DNA of 64,000 nt from Bryum argenteum (lineage: Eukaryota; Streptophyta; Bryopsida; Bryales; Bryaceae), in NCBI GenBank assembly GCA_037043015.1, contig CM073323.1:7130001-7194000 (forward strand), in the 5' to 3' direction. Positions 14,230-27,487 of the stretch are shown here, in pieces. The translations under genes and the position numbers were made by a program. How positions within the stretch are numbered: position 1 is the first letter of the stretch; every line of letters begins with the position of its first letter. The notes below the pieces were generated by a model. The model had not been told where the DNA came from. It did not search any database and saw only the letters and a list, made by a program, of their open reading frames with translations.

Positions 14230-16053
14230 TCACTTGTCGACTTCGACACTAACAGAATTGAAACTGATGGTTTGCTGCGACTCTACCTGCACAAGAGTGA
14301 TAACAATATCCGAGACTTTGGACAAGCCAAGCTGGTTCAGTTTGGCGTTGAGTCCCAGCACCCACGAGCGCGTGTACCCCTTTTTCTTCTTGTGATTCGC
14401 TTCGGGGATGTGCGAGAAGGTGCCGAAATACTCCAGACAGTCAATCGATGGGCCGCTGGCGCTCGGGTGGAAAAGAAACGCGTGGATAAGGGCCGTCTTG
14501 GTCCAGTCGAGCGACAACTTCTTAAACACCACGACCTCCTCTGACTTGCCGCTGGGATCGGCTCTCTTTACCCGGAATGTGATCGGCTTTGAGGAAAACG
14601 TCGTGGTCTTCTTCAGGGACGGCGTTTTCTTTATCAAAGCTTTGATGTTCAGAGTTGCAGGCGCACACTTCGTCGCCTCCATCGACTCCCCTGATGTCGG
14701 ATCCACGCTCCCATCATCTTGCGGCGACATCGACCTCGGACTCGCCCATGGATTTGTCACAGCCTGGTAGTTGTATCTATCATTCACAATGCGAGTGGTC
14801 AGGTCGGGGCCAATTACCAGAATCCAGGAGAATCGACAACCACTTTCTTTAGAGAACTACCGAATGAACTAGTACTGGCAATGACCAAGAAATCTAGGGT
14901 GACTTACAATCTTAAAAAATGTGGATACAAAGAAGGAGAGACATGTGGTGATGAGTATACTATACCTCAGATTGGATGTCTTGAGAACCTGGCTGACTTT
15001 GACGGACACGAGCCGCTTCTTCTCATCGTAGAAGACAAATTGAGAGTTCAGGTAATCGGTGTCCTTGATATCAGCACGATTGCCGCCGCCAGATTTCCAA
15101 ACTTCCCACAATCGATCAACGTTCGCGTGATGTGCGTAAAACAAGGGGTCGATGGCGGCGCGGTCCAGGTTGCCCATATCATCGTAAGGATTCGACCTGG
15201 CATTGGGGTTGCCAGTGAAAACATGCACAGGGCCGTGCGGGGCGCCTTCAAGGTTACCACCACCCATACCACCGGGCCAGCCAAATCGATACGTAGACCC
15301 AAAGAATACGCGGGGCGTGGTGGCAGTAGCCATCTGGTTGTGCATCAACCTGTTGTTCTCCATGCGCAGCACTGTCGGTTTCTGTCTCGTGCACCCCCCA
15401 CCAGAGTTCAGATCGATGATGTTGGGCGGCAACGCGCACGGGTTCCGATTCACGTTGTAGAGCGGATTCGGCGTTTTCTTCGATCCGTAAGTAGCGGGCA
15501 CGTAGTACCACGGCATTGTATTGGCCACTGGTGGCGCCGTGGCCTGGTTGTCCCAGTTCCAGAACGGGAGCGCGAACGAGGGGTCCCCGATCAGGCTCCC
15601 CAGAATCCGCTCATGGAAGTAAAGAAACATCCGGTGCCATGGGAAGAAGAACCAGCCGTCGTGAATCTCCAACCCGTATGAGCTCTTGCCCGGAAACGCG
15701 AACGCCGCTCCGCAGTACGCGCAGTGTAGCTTCGCCTGTGCGGCGAGCGACCGTGGGTCCGACGCGGGGAGCGCTCTCATCAACTGATACGCACGACGAT
15801 ACTTCGCAATGTAGGTCGCGTCCGCGGTATGTGCTGGCCGTCTTGTTCGCATTGGAATCGAGCTCCCAGGCAATTGAAACGGAATAGGAGGCACATTACT
15901 CCTAACCGGGCAACAACGCGTGAATATCGTTACGCAATCATTCACCCTTGGAGCAGGAAATGGGAGACCTTGCACTTGAAACAATCCTAACATAAACAAA
16001 CATCCCACCAAAACAAGCATCCTCCCTGGTATCCTCATTGTCCGTTCAGCCAT
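14230..16053 (-). CDS. Polyphenol oxidase (catechol oxidase / tyrosinase family), secreted, 2 exons, 544 aa
   Basis: Exons are 16053-14966 and 14776-14230, with a 189-nt intron (donor GTATAG, acceptor GATAG). The start is the ATG at 16053; the next in-frame ATG, 15 nt further in, is also possible. A hydrophobic signal peptide (about residues 6-30) predicts the secretory route, unlike the twin-arginine plastid leaders of seed-plant enzymes. CuA ligands fit H110 (in LHCAYC), H131 (EIHDGWFFF) and H140 (FPWHRMF); C114 can form the Cys-His thioether. CuB fits H273 and H277 (PHGPVH) plus H308/H309 (FYAHHANVDR). A PPO1_DWL-like linker (DTDYL) follows, and exon 2 carries the C-terminal PPO1_KFDV-like domain with the family's EYFGTF and basic stretch. 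It should oxidise o-diphenols to quinones with O2. The gene looks intact. Confidence 0.94.
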
Positions 16054-18606
16054 TGCAATGTTCAAACTTCACTGCTCCCAATCCTGTTTCCCTACATTGT
16101 CTGCAATTCAGCCGTGACCTCCACCATCTACCACAAGCTCTACTGAGCCGGACTTGGTGCAGCAACTTGAAACGCACCAAAGTGATAGTGGTAAGCGCGC
16201 TCGGCATACTTAATGACTTCAGTGCTTCCAGCGATTCCAGCGGGGGGTCGTGGCGCTGTGCACGGAGGTACCCACAGACAGCCAACTGGCGACAATAGTG
16301 CGCGGCGACAAAACCGGTAGTGATGAGCAGATGGACTCTCCGCATTCCCAGGATCTATTTTGCCAGTTTCCGGGGGCTCGGCATCAGGAAGAAGAGCGAT
16401 CTGCACCGTGTTTCTAGTCACGATTCTTGCTGCTCTTCCTGGATCTCTTTGCCCCAGCATTCATCCATTTCTCTGATTTCAAACGCTCAATTGAACGCCC
16501 TTCGGATGGAGCGAGTGGGTTCATTCATCGACATCTGCATGTATTTCATCGAAATCTGCATGGAATTCATCGGTCTCTTGCATGAGTAAGCGGGAGTACT
16601 CGCGAATTCAAATTGCTCAGCTAAATTTCGTACAACACCTGTCGATGAGATCATGAGATTCGAGTAGAGCCAAAGGACCTTCCCCCAGATAATTCTGTGT
16701 GGTCTATCTTTGGATGTTACGACGTCACGGATATTCGACCCAGTTTATACAGTATCGATATCGATGATGCTCGTGTCGTTGAAATCTAAAAATATGAAGA
16801 GGAAGGTTGGCTTTCGAGGTGCTTTCGCTCGAGGGTGTCTCTATGGAAAGTGTTAGAGCATTAGAGTTCAAGCCTTTTAGGTGAATCAGTCTGTCCGCGC
16901 CGGTGCTCGTATTCGACTCCGAGTACCTACTCTGCTTCGATGCCACTCATTCCTGAAAGCATTCACCTGAATTCTTGAACTCAGAATATTTTGCATGAGA
17001 ACGGTTAAACTCTCTTTCACCAGAGCAGACCTTGCAACAAAAGAGCCACAGAATATTGATGTTTCTGTATGCAGTTTCGTTTGGATTCCATGCAGTAAGA
17101 ATGTGTTGATTGGAAATCGTATGCAAGAATTACTAAGTTCAAAGTTTTATTGGGTAGTACATTGTTGGTTTTTGTTGTGTAGGCATATTGCTAAGGTTAG
17201 GTTGAATTGACATTCTATTCACGACAACCGATGACATGTTTGGTGTTCGTATTTATTACCAACGTTCCGTTGATGAAGTGCTGAGTTACACCATTTTAAA
17301 GTGTACTAAATCATTGCATCACTAGTAGTGAGTAGAGTTGGTGGATGTAATAACCTTGTCATTAGTATAAAACATAAATGATGATTTCCTGGCATGCCTA
17401 ACACACCAAACACTACATTGATTTTACTTGCTCTTAGTTGTGAATGAAATGAACCCTTCATGGTCTTTTCAAATTTGAAAAGTCTCTCATGAGTCAATGA
17501 TGATAGACTTGGACTTCCTCTTTGAAATCAAGTGAATCTAAGACATTTTCAGCATACGTATATGAGAATGTATGGTCTTGTTAATATGAAGCTTTAATCA
17601 ACCATAGCAATTTCTCAAAAATTGAAAAAGAGTGTACTAGGAATATGAGATTAGATATTGAGCATATCTAATGCATGTAACCTTGATTTTTTTGAATGAT
17701 AGCATGCTTACCAAAAATGGCACTTTTGGGGTGTAGAATGTTCATAAATAGGTAACCAAAAATATGTGAATTAGGGTCAGTTCGAATGTGAGGATACAAT
17801 GTTGTAGAATGATTGTTTTGAAACAATCAATTCTCATTTCGAAAAAGGAGGATGATACTTCTCAGTGATGTTAGAGAGAGTGATGGTGATTTTACACAAA
17901 ACAATTAGTACTTATGGAACATGATGTAATATCATAGATCGAAAGTGAGTGATATTACAAAGTGATGGTGTCATTACAATTAGTGCCATCTTGCAAGCAT
18001 AACTAGATTTGTCATTGAAATGACACTTTGTGCCAGAATAGCAATTTTATGACTTTCTAATTATTGTCAATTTAAGAATACACATGTCTCAATTTTCAAG
18101 ATTTTTGAATACCTTGAAATATAAGTATGTTCAAGAGTTCAAAAAATAAAATAAAACCCTAGTGGTTAAAAATCTATTCACTTTGACCAACTCAAAGTCA
18201 CTTATATTAATTACTGCAATAGAGCTCCCACCCAAAACTACTAGAGTGACTCTTTTAGAAATCACCAACTTTCATTAGCTGAATTTGGGGTGCTTGTTTT
18301 TTTCATTTCAACTTGAAAGCATTTGACAAACTTAACCTCTAAAGTTGGAGGAGGCAAAAATATGGTTGTTTTGACTTGCTATAATTAGATCATATGAGGT
18401 TCGAAGCTTCTACAAATCTTAGAGTTTTCTCATATATTTGGAATAAGACCATTCATATTTTGAGGACTCCTCGTACTTTAGAAGATATTCACCTCTAGAG
18501 TTTAAAAATACTATTGGGACATGTATATATCCTCATTTATCCTCAAAATTTGCCCAAAAACAATTTAGTTGCACTAATCTCAAACAATCACCAAAATTTG
18601 AGAGTT
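16054..18606. other. Upstream flank of the oxidase and AT-rich DNA
   Basis: The first ~450 bases are relatively GC-rich and probably hold the oxidase promoter and 5' UTR. The short frames at 16140-16460 have no recognisable domain. Beyond about 17000 I see only AT-rich, repeat-like DNA. Confidence 0.45.
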
Positions 18607-18629
18607 TTTTTTTTTTTTTTTTTTTTTTG
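18607..18629. repeat. Poly-T tract
   Basis: An uninterrupted run of about 22 T, which could be the reverse-strand tail of an old retroposed sequence. No retroelement body was recognised next to it. Confidence 0.8.
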
Positions 18630-19379
18630 TTTTAAATTTTGTTTTTGTATCTGCTAAGGAGGTAGAAAGGCATGTTTATCACTATTTGCATATCCTACAT
18701 GATAAGTCTTCACATGCCTTTTCAACTATCAAAATAGCTATATGTATTTGAATTCCAGCATACCGCCATGTCACTAGTAGGACTTTGCAAAAAAAATGAT
18801 TTTAATTACACTAACTTTGCGATGTGGAGCACATCATAATCCCCCATTTCTAGTAGTGACCATTCCCACAACGTATAGATTTGCCATTAAGTAAATTATA
18901 ACCAAAGTCATAACAATAAAATATGAATTCTTAAATTACCCATAATCCAATTGTAATAGCCCACATATGAGAGGTGGTCCGAGTAGTTAGAACCTTTTCA
19001 CCTCTTGTCCCAAAAACTGTCATTTTGGACACCAAAATGACAACCTATCATTTAAGACACAACTTGTGTTACAAACGTCGTCATTATGGACATGAAAGTG
19101 ACTACATGTCATTTAAGACACTTCTCAAATTTTTTATTTTTATTTTTATTTTTTTGCCAATTCCTACTAGTGTGTGAAAATACATCAAGCTTTTCTCTAG
19201 AATTTATGTGTTGCATGAGGGTAAAAATTATATGAATGTGTACCTAACTTGCCTTTGAAATGGTTTTTTTGGCTTCAAATCACCAATGTGACAATTCATT
19301 TACAAGTTAGGTACTAGATCTTACGGTTACAATACTCAAAATACATTACGAAGTGAAAATTCGTGGCTTGCACTGAAAG

Positions 19380-20640
19380 AGGGTGGAGTCATGAAATCAA
19401 GCCTAGCAGTTGTAGGGGTTAACTTCCATTGTAAGAGCAAGGCCAGTGGCTTGCCTGTATCAACCCCCGGCACTGAGCCTACGTAGGGTCTCGCATGGGT
19501 CAAGGGCCCACTTGCCGTGCCATTGCCCCAAGTGGTGCCCGTTCTCCTACGACGCTACTTGCGTGGCAACCACTGCTTGCGAAATGGCTAAAAAGCTTCT
19601 GCACAACCCTCACTCCTCTTGAGAAGTGAAATTCTTTCCCTTTCTTCCTTTTCCAGCCTCAAGCCCTCAACTCCTGCCATCATGGCAATAAAGTAGGTGT
19701 ACAGTGAGGTTTTGATGTCCCTGCAAAGAGAGAATATTTGAAGTGAGCGGGAAGTACTTGACGTGACCCGGAACGATGGAGTGAGCGATAAGATTATTGT
19801 TGGGTCGCCCCATAAACTGCGGGACCGCTAACTACCGTTACAGGGACCTTTTGCCGTGGCCATTTTCTAACTTTCCTTTCGAGCCGAATCGTCCACGGAA
19901 ACGGCAATTTCGGGCTTGTGGCCAGTTGCTTGTGACTCAGAAATGGAAAGCGAGAGCTGCTCATCAAGAAACTTGAGATCTGAGCTAGAGTGAACCCAAA
20001 TGCCACTTGAGAAGAGACAGCGGAGTAGCTTTAGACGTTGCTTGAATGCAAACCGCGTCTAGTGGGCCGTATGTCGGAGGCTTGTTTTCCGGAGGGATGA
20101 TCAAACCTCAAAGTGGAGTCGTAATTCAGCTAACGAAGTACATAGTTAGGTGCATCAAGCAAAATCCACCTGATCAGAGTCAGCATTTCACAATCGATCT
20201 CCATCACAGACCCGTTAGTAAGTTTGTCTTTTAGAAACCTCAATGAAGAGTCTTGAAATCACCCAAAGAAAGTTCAGCATACGAAAGTCTAGCGATTCGA
20301 TTGCTAGAAAACACACTTGCAAGTGAACCACTGGAAGGTAAAGCATTGGTTGTTTTAGAGCGTGCTTTTCCGCATGCACTTTGAGGTCGGCACCACATTC
20401 TTAATAAGTCGTTGCAGTAATTCAGAAAGTGAGGCGGATCCACGAATCGTGAGCTGTTGCGACGAACTGGAAGTAGCTGGACTTCGACATTCCAGGCGTC
20501 AACTTGCTCAATTCTCCGTAGTACGGTAGTTCCATCTTCACCGATGAGGTGTTTTTCTATTTTCAATGTCAACACAACCTCTTAAACTGAAAGGAGTCTG
20601 TTTTAGGAAGAAAAAAAGGAAACTGAAAATAGTGTAACGG
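19380..20640 (-). other. Less AT-rich island with unrecognised open frames
   Basis: This segment is clearly less AT-rich than its flanks and contains minus-strand frames at 20240-20575 (about 111 codons, no ATG at its start) and 19794-20006. I recognise no domain and could not build a spliced gene. It might be a decayed gene or part of one. A TTTATATAGGG box at about 20644 lies next to it. Confidence 0.25.
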
Positions 20641-20807
20641 ACGCTTTATATAGGGAGTGGAGATAATGTACTCACATTTTGAGCTCAATTGGTTTCCATG
20701 GGCCACTTGGAGAAAACATTAGAAATTTAATGAAGTGGAGGCCAATTCTCTCATGTGTATAGCCATGTAATGGGATTGGTTCCTAAAAGGAAAAATAAGG
20801 TCATTTG

Positions 20808-21126
20808 GTTTTTAACTATGGTTGTTACATTGTACAATTTACTATTCACCACATTAAACAATTTACTATTCACCACATTGGACAATTTACTATTCACCAC
20901 ATTGGACGATTTACTATTCGCCACATTGGACTCTTTGGACAACCTTATATCTTCGCCTTATGATTGGATCAATACAAGAGTATATAAAAATAGAACTTGT
21001 CCAATGTGTTCAATGTGATGAATAGTAACTTGTCCACTGTGTTCAGTGTGATGAATAGTAACTTGTCCAATGTGTTCAGTGTGATGAATAGTAACTTGTC
21101 CAATGTGACAACCCTGCTTTTAACTA
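20808..21126. mobile_element. Foldback/MITE-like element made of inverted tandem repeats
   Basis: The left arm (about 20822-20940) has about five units of a 24-26-bp repeat containing ACAATTTACTATTCACCAC. The right arm (about 20995-21110) has three to four units of the inverse, with TGATGAATAGTAACTTGTCC. The outermost blocks (TTAACTATGGTTGTTACA on the left, TGTGACAACCCTGC with TTAACTA beyond it on the right) are also inverted, so the whole ~320 bp can fold back. There is no coding capacity. I could not identify a target-site duplication. Confidence 0.7.
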
Positions 21127-21592
21127 CAATCCATGTTGTGATTTGTTCACAATTGAATAATCTAGTTAAGAAGATTTTTGTGAAGAAATCAATGTATAAC
21201 AACAATTTTTTTGTACTGAGAGAACATCAAATCTCAATTTTATTTCACAACACTTTGTGATTGTCCATTCGAGCATGTATTGTGACTATTGTCATTGGAA
21301 ATGACTTTTGAGCCAATGAAGCGATGCCACCTGGTACAAACGGCCAATTTCCCCTCGTCATACCGAAAATACCCTTTGTGAATAAATTTGGAGTTAGCAC
21401 AAACCAAAATCTGGGATAAAAATTGTTAAAAGGGAGTATCGGTCCGAGAGTTATATTTTGAGCAAAGTCTCTTTTTAACGAAATTGCTCATAACGACAAC
21501 GAGGTCATGAATTGACATTCCATTCTAACTTGTAGCTCCCAAGCTTTCATTGGGAGTGTGGGATGTGTCATATTAACTTGTTCCCCACCCCC

Positions 21593-21593
<1 letters not shown>

Positions 21594-21624
<31 letters not shown>
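21594..21624. repeat. Poly-A tract (31 A)
   Basis: An uninterrupted run of 31 A preceded by CCCCACCCCCC. It may mark the 3' end of an old retroposed sequence. Confidence 0.85.
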
Positions 21625-21627
<3 letters not shown>

Positions 21628-24600
21628 GCCTTGACTAGAGCCCTTGGGGCCAATTCAAAGAATGAAGTGATTATATGATAGCCAAGGTTTGCCAAGAATT
21701 GGCTCCATCAATGACTTAGGGTGCTATACACGATGGACCATGACCTTCTAAAACTTCTCATTGGATAGAGTGAAGTGCTCTTGATCCCATTTGGCTTTCA
21801 CCACCATAATCTACCTAGCTATGGTAGGGGTTCTTGGACCTCCTTATTTCCGTACCTCAAGCCCTTTGGGAGGATTCTATGTCAGGTATTTCTCAGGCAC
21901 TAGTGGCTAGATAGGAACTAGCATAGTGTTCACCCTGAGAAAGGTTAGAGTAGTCGCGCCATTAGTATGATGACCTCAAGGTATACGTCCAAGGATAGGT
22001 CAAACGAACACTCTATTCACGCCGACCTTTGAATAGGTTGGAGTTTCTCTTGTTCTTCTTCCCATTTGGATTTACACTACCTTGAAAAGAAGAGAATGAA
22101 CACTAACTTTGAGGTTGTCAAAGTATACTAAATTTTCTATGGAGGAAAATGTTTTCAAGGTGACCTTAATCATAGTTGAGTCGAAGCAAATGCCTCGACT
22201 CAACTACAATCAAGGAGACCATGAGGCTCAAAAGTCATTGATTGGATAGTGTTTAATTATTTAACGAGAAAAGATGAAGAAAGGGGAGGGTAAAAGAGAG
22301 AATGATGAGGCTTTATATAAGAGAATTGAGCTCAAACTTATAGGGGGCATTAAGCAAAATCCTACAACAGAATCATTATTTAGTTTACCTTAATATCTTG
22401 AAAACACCTTAAGATCATAGTTTTTCACAATCTCACTTTACACTACATTCAAAGGTCATGGCTCCTCAAAATGTGTCACATGTTTTCAATTTGAAAGGTT
22501 ACTAGCTTCTAAAACTTTGTCTTGTGTGATGGTGTCAACTTGCAATTGAGTGAGGTATTCTAGGTGCAAGAATAATGTTAGAAAACTTAACCTTTGACCT
22601 CGATACGTCCCTACCTATTTTTAGCCAACACCACATTTTCAATAAAAGTGTCACAAATGAACATGAATGTAATGTATTGAAATCTCAACTATACGTTCTT
22701 ATAGTAGACTTACTGTAAATCATGTGGACCAATTTTGAAGTCATGAACCCTCTTAGATTGGAGGGTCATAACGTATTAATTTGAAAAGAAAAAAAACAAT
22801 GAAGTTTCCTGATTTTAGAGTGGAAATTTTAGTAACCAACAAACTCCAATGAAAAAGCCATCAACTAGAAAGTTGTTTGATTTCATCTAAATAACACACT
22901 TGAATCAAAAAAATTCATTTAAAGAATTCATTGGCTCCTATATTAGCCTTGCAATGGCGACTGCCAACAAAATTACAAAGGAAAAGTAGTCCAAAACTAC
23001 ACCTCTTGCACTCAAAGTGACGCCTTATTTACAAAATAACTTCAATTTGGTCAAGATTTCTACCACCCAACATAGACTCCTAACTGAAATCCATCCTAAA
23101 AAATAAACTTGAAATCTAATGGTAGATGAAGGAGATGTAGATCCTCAAACTTGTTCCTTTAGGATGGGGATGAGTTTCTCCGGAACCTTTTAAACTACAT
23201 TCATGCTGGGTAATTGACATGGATCCTCAGATGTGGGAAATAACGATGTCAATCACTTATTTCATCAATTCGGTTTATTCATTGAAGTAATATCACTTAT
23301 AATCACTATCACGCTCTTAGTAAAATTTGATAAAATAGGGAAATCTTTTAGACAAATTCGCACACTTTCGCTCAAATAGCTAACCTTTGCCAACTCTCAT
23401 GAGCAACTAGTACTATAATGCAATAAAATATACTATTGGTATCAAATGACCCATGCAAGGATTGATTAACCCCTAACTATGCTAGAGGTTGGTATTCAAA
23501 TTTTAAGTGACTATCTCAACTAATAAGGTGTCGTTAATAATTTATTTATACATGAGAAAAGAATGTTTGATGGATTCTAAATCAATTTTAGAAATCTCAA
23601 AAAGAGGAGAAACTCCAACCTGGTTGGAGATCATCACATGCACTATTAACCCCTCTCAGGGTGAACACTATGCTAGTTTCTACCTAGCCACTAGTGCTTT
23701 GGAGATATCCGACATGGTATCACCCCAAAGGGCTTTGAGGTACTCATACAACGAGGTCCAAAAACCCCTTACCATAATTGGGTGGACTATGGTGGTGAGC
23801 ACCACGCTGGCACGGGAATAGAACCGACTACCTCTTGATTGAATGCCATGAGCCCTAACCACCAAGCTAAGGCTCGTCGTACCTTCTAGAGGTTTTATAT
23901 TCATCTAAGTAAGTTGTATAAATCCAAGGCATGCATTTTGGTGCAAGTAACTTTTGTTTCAAGGTTTGGAGCATGAAACATGTTTTATCATTGCAACTCA
24001 TTGGTTAAGTCAAACTTATATTTTGCATGAATTATTTTAGTTTAAATATGAATTGCATGGAGTTGAGCAACTTACTAAAGATTTGAAAGTTTCATATTCA
24101 CTTTGGTATTGGATTTGTGATGTTGTCTTTATATAAAAACCCTAAAGATATAAATGGTTCTTGCGGAGTTGTGTCTCCTTTGCATATAGTCAAATTTTAT
24201 ATTGATTGTGTCAAATATTGATATGCACCTATTTTGTGATAAAATCTTAGCTCAATTCAAAATGTCATGAAAATTTGACATGCATTTTAGTGAAGTGGTC
24301 CAGCATTGAACTTTTTGGCCTTCATAAAATTTGAAGGAGTTTTCTCCTTTGCAAGGTTAATAATACTTGAGGAGGGAAATTATTTTTAATGTTACTTTGG
24401 TGTAAAGGTGTTCTAGAAATGAAGGTAAAACAATTCTAAGTTGGAGAAATTCTAATAGCAATAAGCTTGGTGATAGCATTTCCATTTCAAGCTAGGATGC
24501 ACAGAAAAAGACATGAAATTTCTTCGCCAAGTAGCTATGCTACTTAGGTTCATGATTATATATCTCTCGCTTGATTAATATATTGATTGGTTAAAAAAAA

Positions 24601-25140
24601 AAAAAAAAATTAAAAAAAAAAAAATTAAAAAAAATAAAAAATAAAAAATAAAAAAAATTTGATAGCATCTCCATTCCAAAATGAAAATATTAAAAATTTA
24701 GAATCTCTTTTAATAATCTATGTTAGAATCTGTATTATAATAATGCAATCAATAAAACCTTGTGTCTCCAAATTTGATCCACATCTATTACCAGAAGTCT
24801 ACCACAAAATTACAGGATTGATATCAAAATAGCACACCCTTGTGTAGTAAGATATATATATATATATATAAAAGTAGAATAAAATGTTCTTTTCCGGGGC
24901 AAAAGATTTTACCTATAAGAGTTCATACATATCTATTCACTAAAATGAAGTTTCTCAATTAAGATACTCCAAAAAGAAGTCTTGTTTTGCTTAGGATTTA
25001 TTTTACTTGTCTTCTTATGCTTGATGACGCAAGGATAACCTACGAGAGAAAAGTCATAAGGTATCTACAATCATGAACAATTCACTGAGAATTGATCATT
25101 GGGATGATAGCTTTTTTTATTTGATCAAAGTATGCCAAGT
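21625..25140. other. AT-rich repeat-derived DNA without a gene
   Basis: No coding gene is recognisable. There is an A-rich low-complexity stretch at about 24593-24660 and a TA microsatellite at about 24850-24870. Several phrases recur elsewhere in the window, which marks most of this interval as old mobile-element debris. Confidence 0.5.
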
Positions 25141-25184
25141 CTTAAACCCTAAATGGTTAGAATGTCAAAAATCGACATTTTGGA

Positions 25185-25425
25185 TGGAAGGTAACAAGTT
25201 TGAAGAGCCATAACTTCTTCATTTAAAATCTGTTTTGAATGAAATTACTTGAGTTATGTCTCAAATGAAGTCTAGATTGTGGAGTAGAAATTGCAAACCC
25301 ATACAAGAAAGTATGAATCAATGGCAAGACTTTTAATGAAGGCAACTCCAATTTTTGGGTTTTCAAACATGGGGCATGTTTAACCATTGTTAGTCAATTA
25401 TGTGAAATCCAATTGAGCATGTCAT
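25185..25425. repeat. Dispersed ~240-bp repeat, copy 1
   Basis: A segment with the phrases TTTGAAGAGCCATAACTTCTTCAT and, further on, CAAACATGGGGCATGTTT is shared with about 44667-44910, 55210-55370, 56040-56250 and 62588-62840. The copies are diverged and in the same orientation. The parent element is unknown; the copies at 55 and 62 kb are embedded in a longer ~3-kb repeat. Confidence 0.65.
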
Positions 25426-26074
25426 GAGCTTTTTTTTATATCTTCATGATGAAAGTTAACAACTTCATAGTTATCAAAGATTTTTGATCCAAATGTTTTT
25501 GGTAATATATTTGCAAGGACATTTCAATCTTGCAAAAAAATAAATATATGGATGATTTTGAGGAGCTATATTTCCCTCATATATGGTTGGATTGTGACTT
25601 TATTTTTTTTGGGATGGATTCCAATAAGAGCCTAGTTCTAGTGGTAGAAACCCTGATAATTCAAAGATGTATTGAAGATAGGGTGTAGATTTAAGTACAA
25701 AGAGTTAAGTTTTGAGCTATTTGTAAAAAAAAATGGCAGTTTTAACCATTGCAAGGTCATTATCTTGCCCAAGGAAATTTGTCTCAAGAATTCTCTATAT
25801 AAAGGTCAACATCTTTTAGTCACTGTTTTTTTCTTTCCAATAAGTATGTTGGTAGCGTGTTCACTTCAAAGTGGAAATACTGATATTTTCAGATGTTTTT
25901 TTAGTACTAATATGTTATGATCTGGCAATTTGTGAATGCCCCCATTTGGAGGGGATTGAAAAAAAAGAAAAATTAAAAAGAAATGGTACAATGCTGAGAG
26001 AGAGAATGCTAATTGATGATCAAGCCAAAGGACTAAAACTCAGCAACAAAGAGCTAAGAGTTGGCCGAGAACCT

Positions 26075-26084
26075 TGCATGGGCC
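26075..26084. repeat. Left target-site duplication of the MULE (TGCATGGGCC)
   Basis: These ten bases are repeated exactly, in direct orientation, at 40635-40644, immediately outside the terminal inverted repeats. Ten bases is within the 8-11 bp usual for Mutator-like elements. Confidence 0.88.
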
Positions 26085-26118
26085 GGACATTACTGTGGCA
26101 TGAGCGTTGAGCGGTGAG
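26085..26118 (+). repeat. Left terminal inverted repeat of the MULE
   Basis: It starts GGACATTACTGTGG and continues into tandem TGAGCG-type heptamers. Compared with the reverse complement of 40601-40634, 25 of 34 positions match, with the inner 18 nearly identical. Confidence 0.82.
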
Positions 26119-26512
26119 CGCTGAATTTCAAATTCTTTAGCTAGGAAAAGTTATTAAAAGTAAAAATATTACTAAAAAAATTATTAAAAATTTAAAAAAC
26201 AAATATTTTCAAGAATATTTTTAAGATTCTCACCTATTACCGTGGATCTCAGTACCTATAACCGTGGAATTTTTGGGCATATACTTTGGATTTTTTGTGG
26301 TGAAGACACGTTGTTCACAACAAATTGAACCAAGTTTGATCACTTGGACAATTCATCATATATCCAAAATTAGTGACGACTGTGACACGGAAAACATGGT
26401 ATTCATATAAATATATTAATGTTTAGATATATCGTGTTACATAATGTTTATAGGTCTAGCCAATACGAAAAACTATAGAGAGTAAACTAGTAAATAAAGT
26501 GAATGGGGTGAA

Positions 26513-27487
26513 CTAAGAAGTAACGTGGTCTAGTACCCCCCTCTCGAGAATTGTCTTGACCTCGTTGAAACTAAGGGTAGCCGCATGCATGAAGAGATCC
26601 ATTTCGACATCTAGTTTGCAGACTGACTCTAGAATAAAGTAGAGATGCTTGCAGTTTTTATACAGGTTCCCACGTCTACCTAACTTAGCCATTGTCTCTT
26701 TGAATGCTGGGCAATTGCATTCCGGGAACGAGCTGATCGAGACTTGATAGATCGACTCGGTCGGAGGCAGTTTAGACTGCAACGTAACCACACACCCAAA
26801 ACCGGGTTCGGGGATCATAGTCACCTTCAAAATGGTTGCCTTCATCGCCTTGGCAGAGTATATGTTCTTCATTTGCTTCGACGAGGCTGTCGGACATGAG
26901 CGACGGATGGTCTTGGAGTTTCGCGTCTTCGGAAAAACATCTGCGTTATCCGGTACATGAACATTGGACAAATCACGAGGTGGAGCACCATTCGTAAACG
27001 TCCGGTTTACAGGGACACGCTCCTTTTGAGGAAGTTGAAATCCGGCATTCTTCAATGCATCAATTTCACCACGCGTGAGATTGGTCCCGATTTTCACCGG
27101 CCAAACCAAAGGGATAGGCGGTCGTTCATCCGTCTCGCTGAAGGGCTCAATCCACCTACGACGAAATCCCTTCACGCACCTCTCAATATCATCTGCACAG
27201 AAGAAGAATTCTTGTACCACCTTGCGGGGAGCTTTCTGAGGGTGGTTCCAAACTCCGGTGTAAGTTGGAGCTGGGGTGCTCCTCCCGTTTAGGACTATCC
27301 GGGCGGTACATTTCTTCCTAGTTACAGCCATCTGTGCCCAACATGCTTTAGCGGAATGCTTACCGACACGGGCAATATGCCATAGCTTCTCGTTCACTCG
27401 AGTCTCTTGCACGGCACTAACGCCACAAATATCGGACCAGCGGAGCTCAAAGGTTGAGCAGACTTTCCTCCACTTCATGTTCTTCAC
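26513..27487 (-). pseudogene. C-terminal transposase exon with SWIM zinc finger
   Basis: An open frame of 324 codons with no useful start codon, so it is an exon of the transposase gene. A SWIM-type finger C-x-C-x(19)-C-x-H sits at residues 257-281 of the frame (ECNCP ... NCKHLYFIL), as is usual near the C-terminus of MURA and FAR1/FHY3 proteins, where it helps bind DNA. The stop TAA/TAG region lies about 430 bp from the left terminus of the element. Confidence 0.75.

Noticed and set aside
15203..15887. Plus-strand frames up to 320 codons opposite the polyphenol oxidase
   Set aside because: Antisense shadows of GC-rich coding sequence; the minus strand carries all conserved motifs.
16065..16065. 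Longer start for the polyphenol oxidase at 16065
   Set aside because: The codon is TTG; the first ATG in frame is at 16053.
23507..23821. 104-codon frame in AT-rich DNA
   Set aside because: No domain, no splice context, and the flanking phrases recur as repeats.
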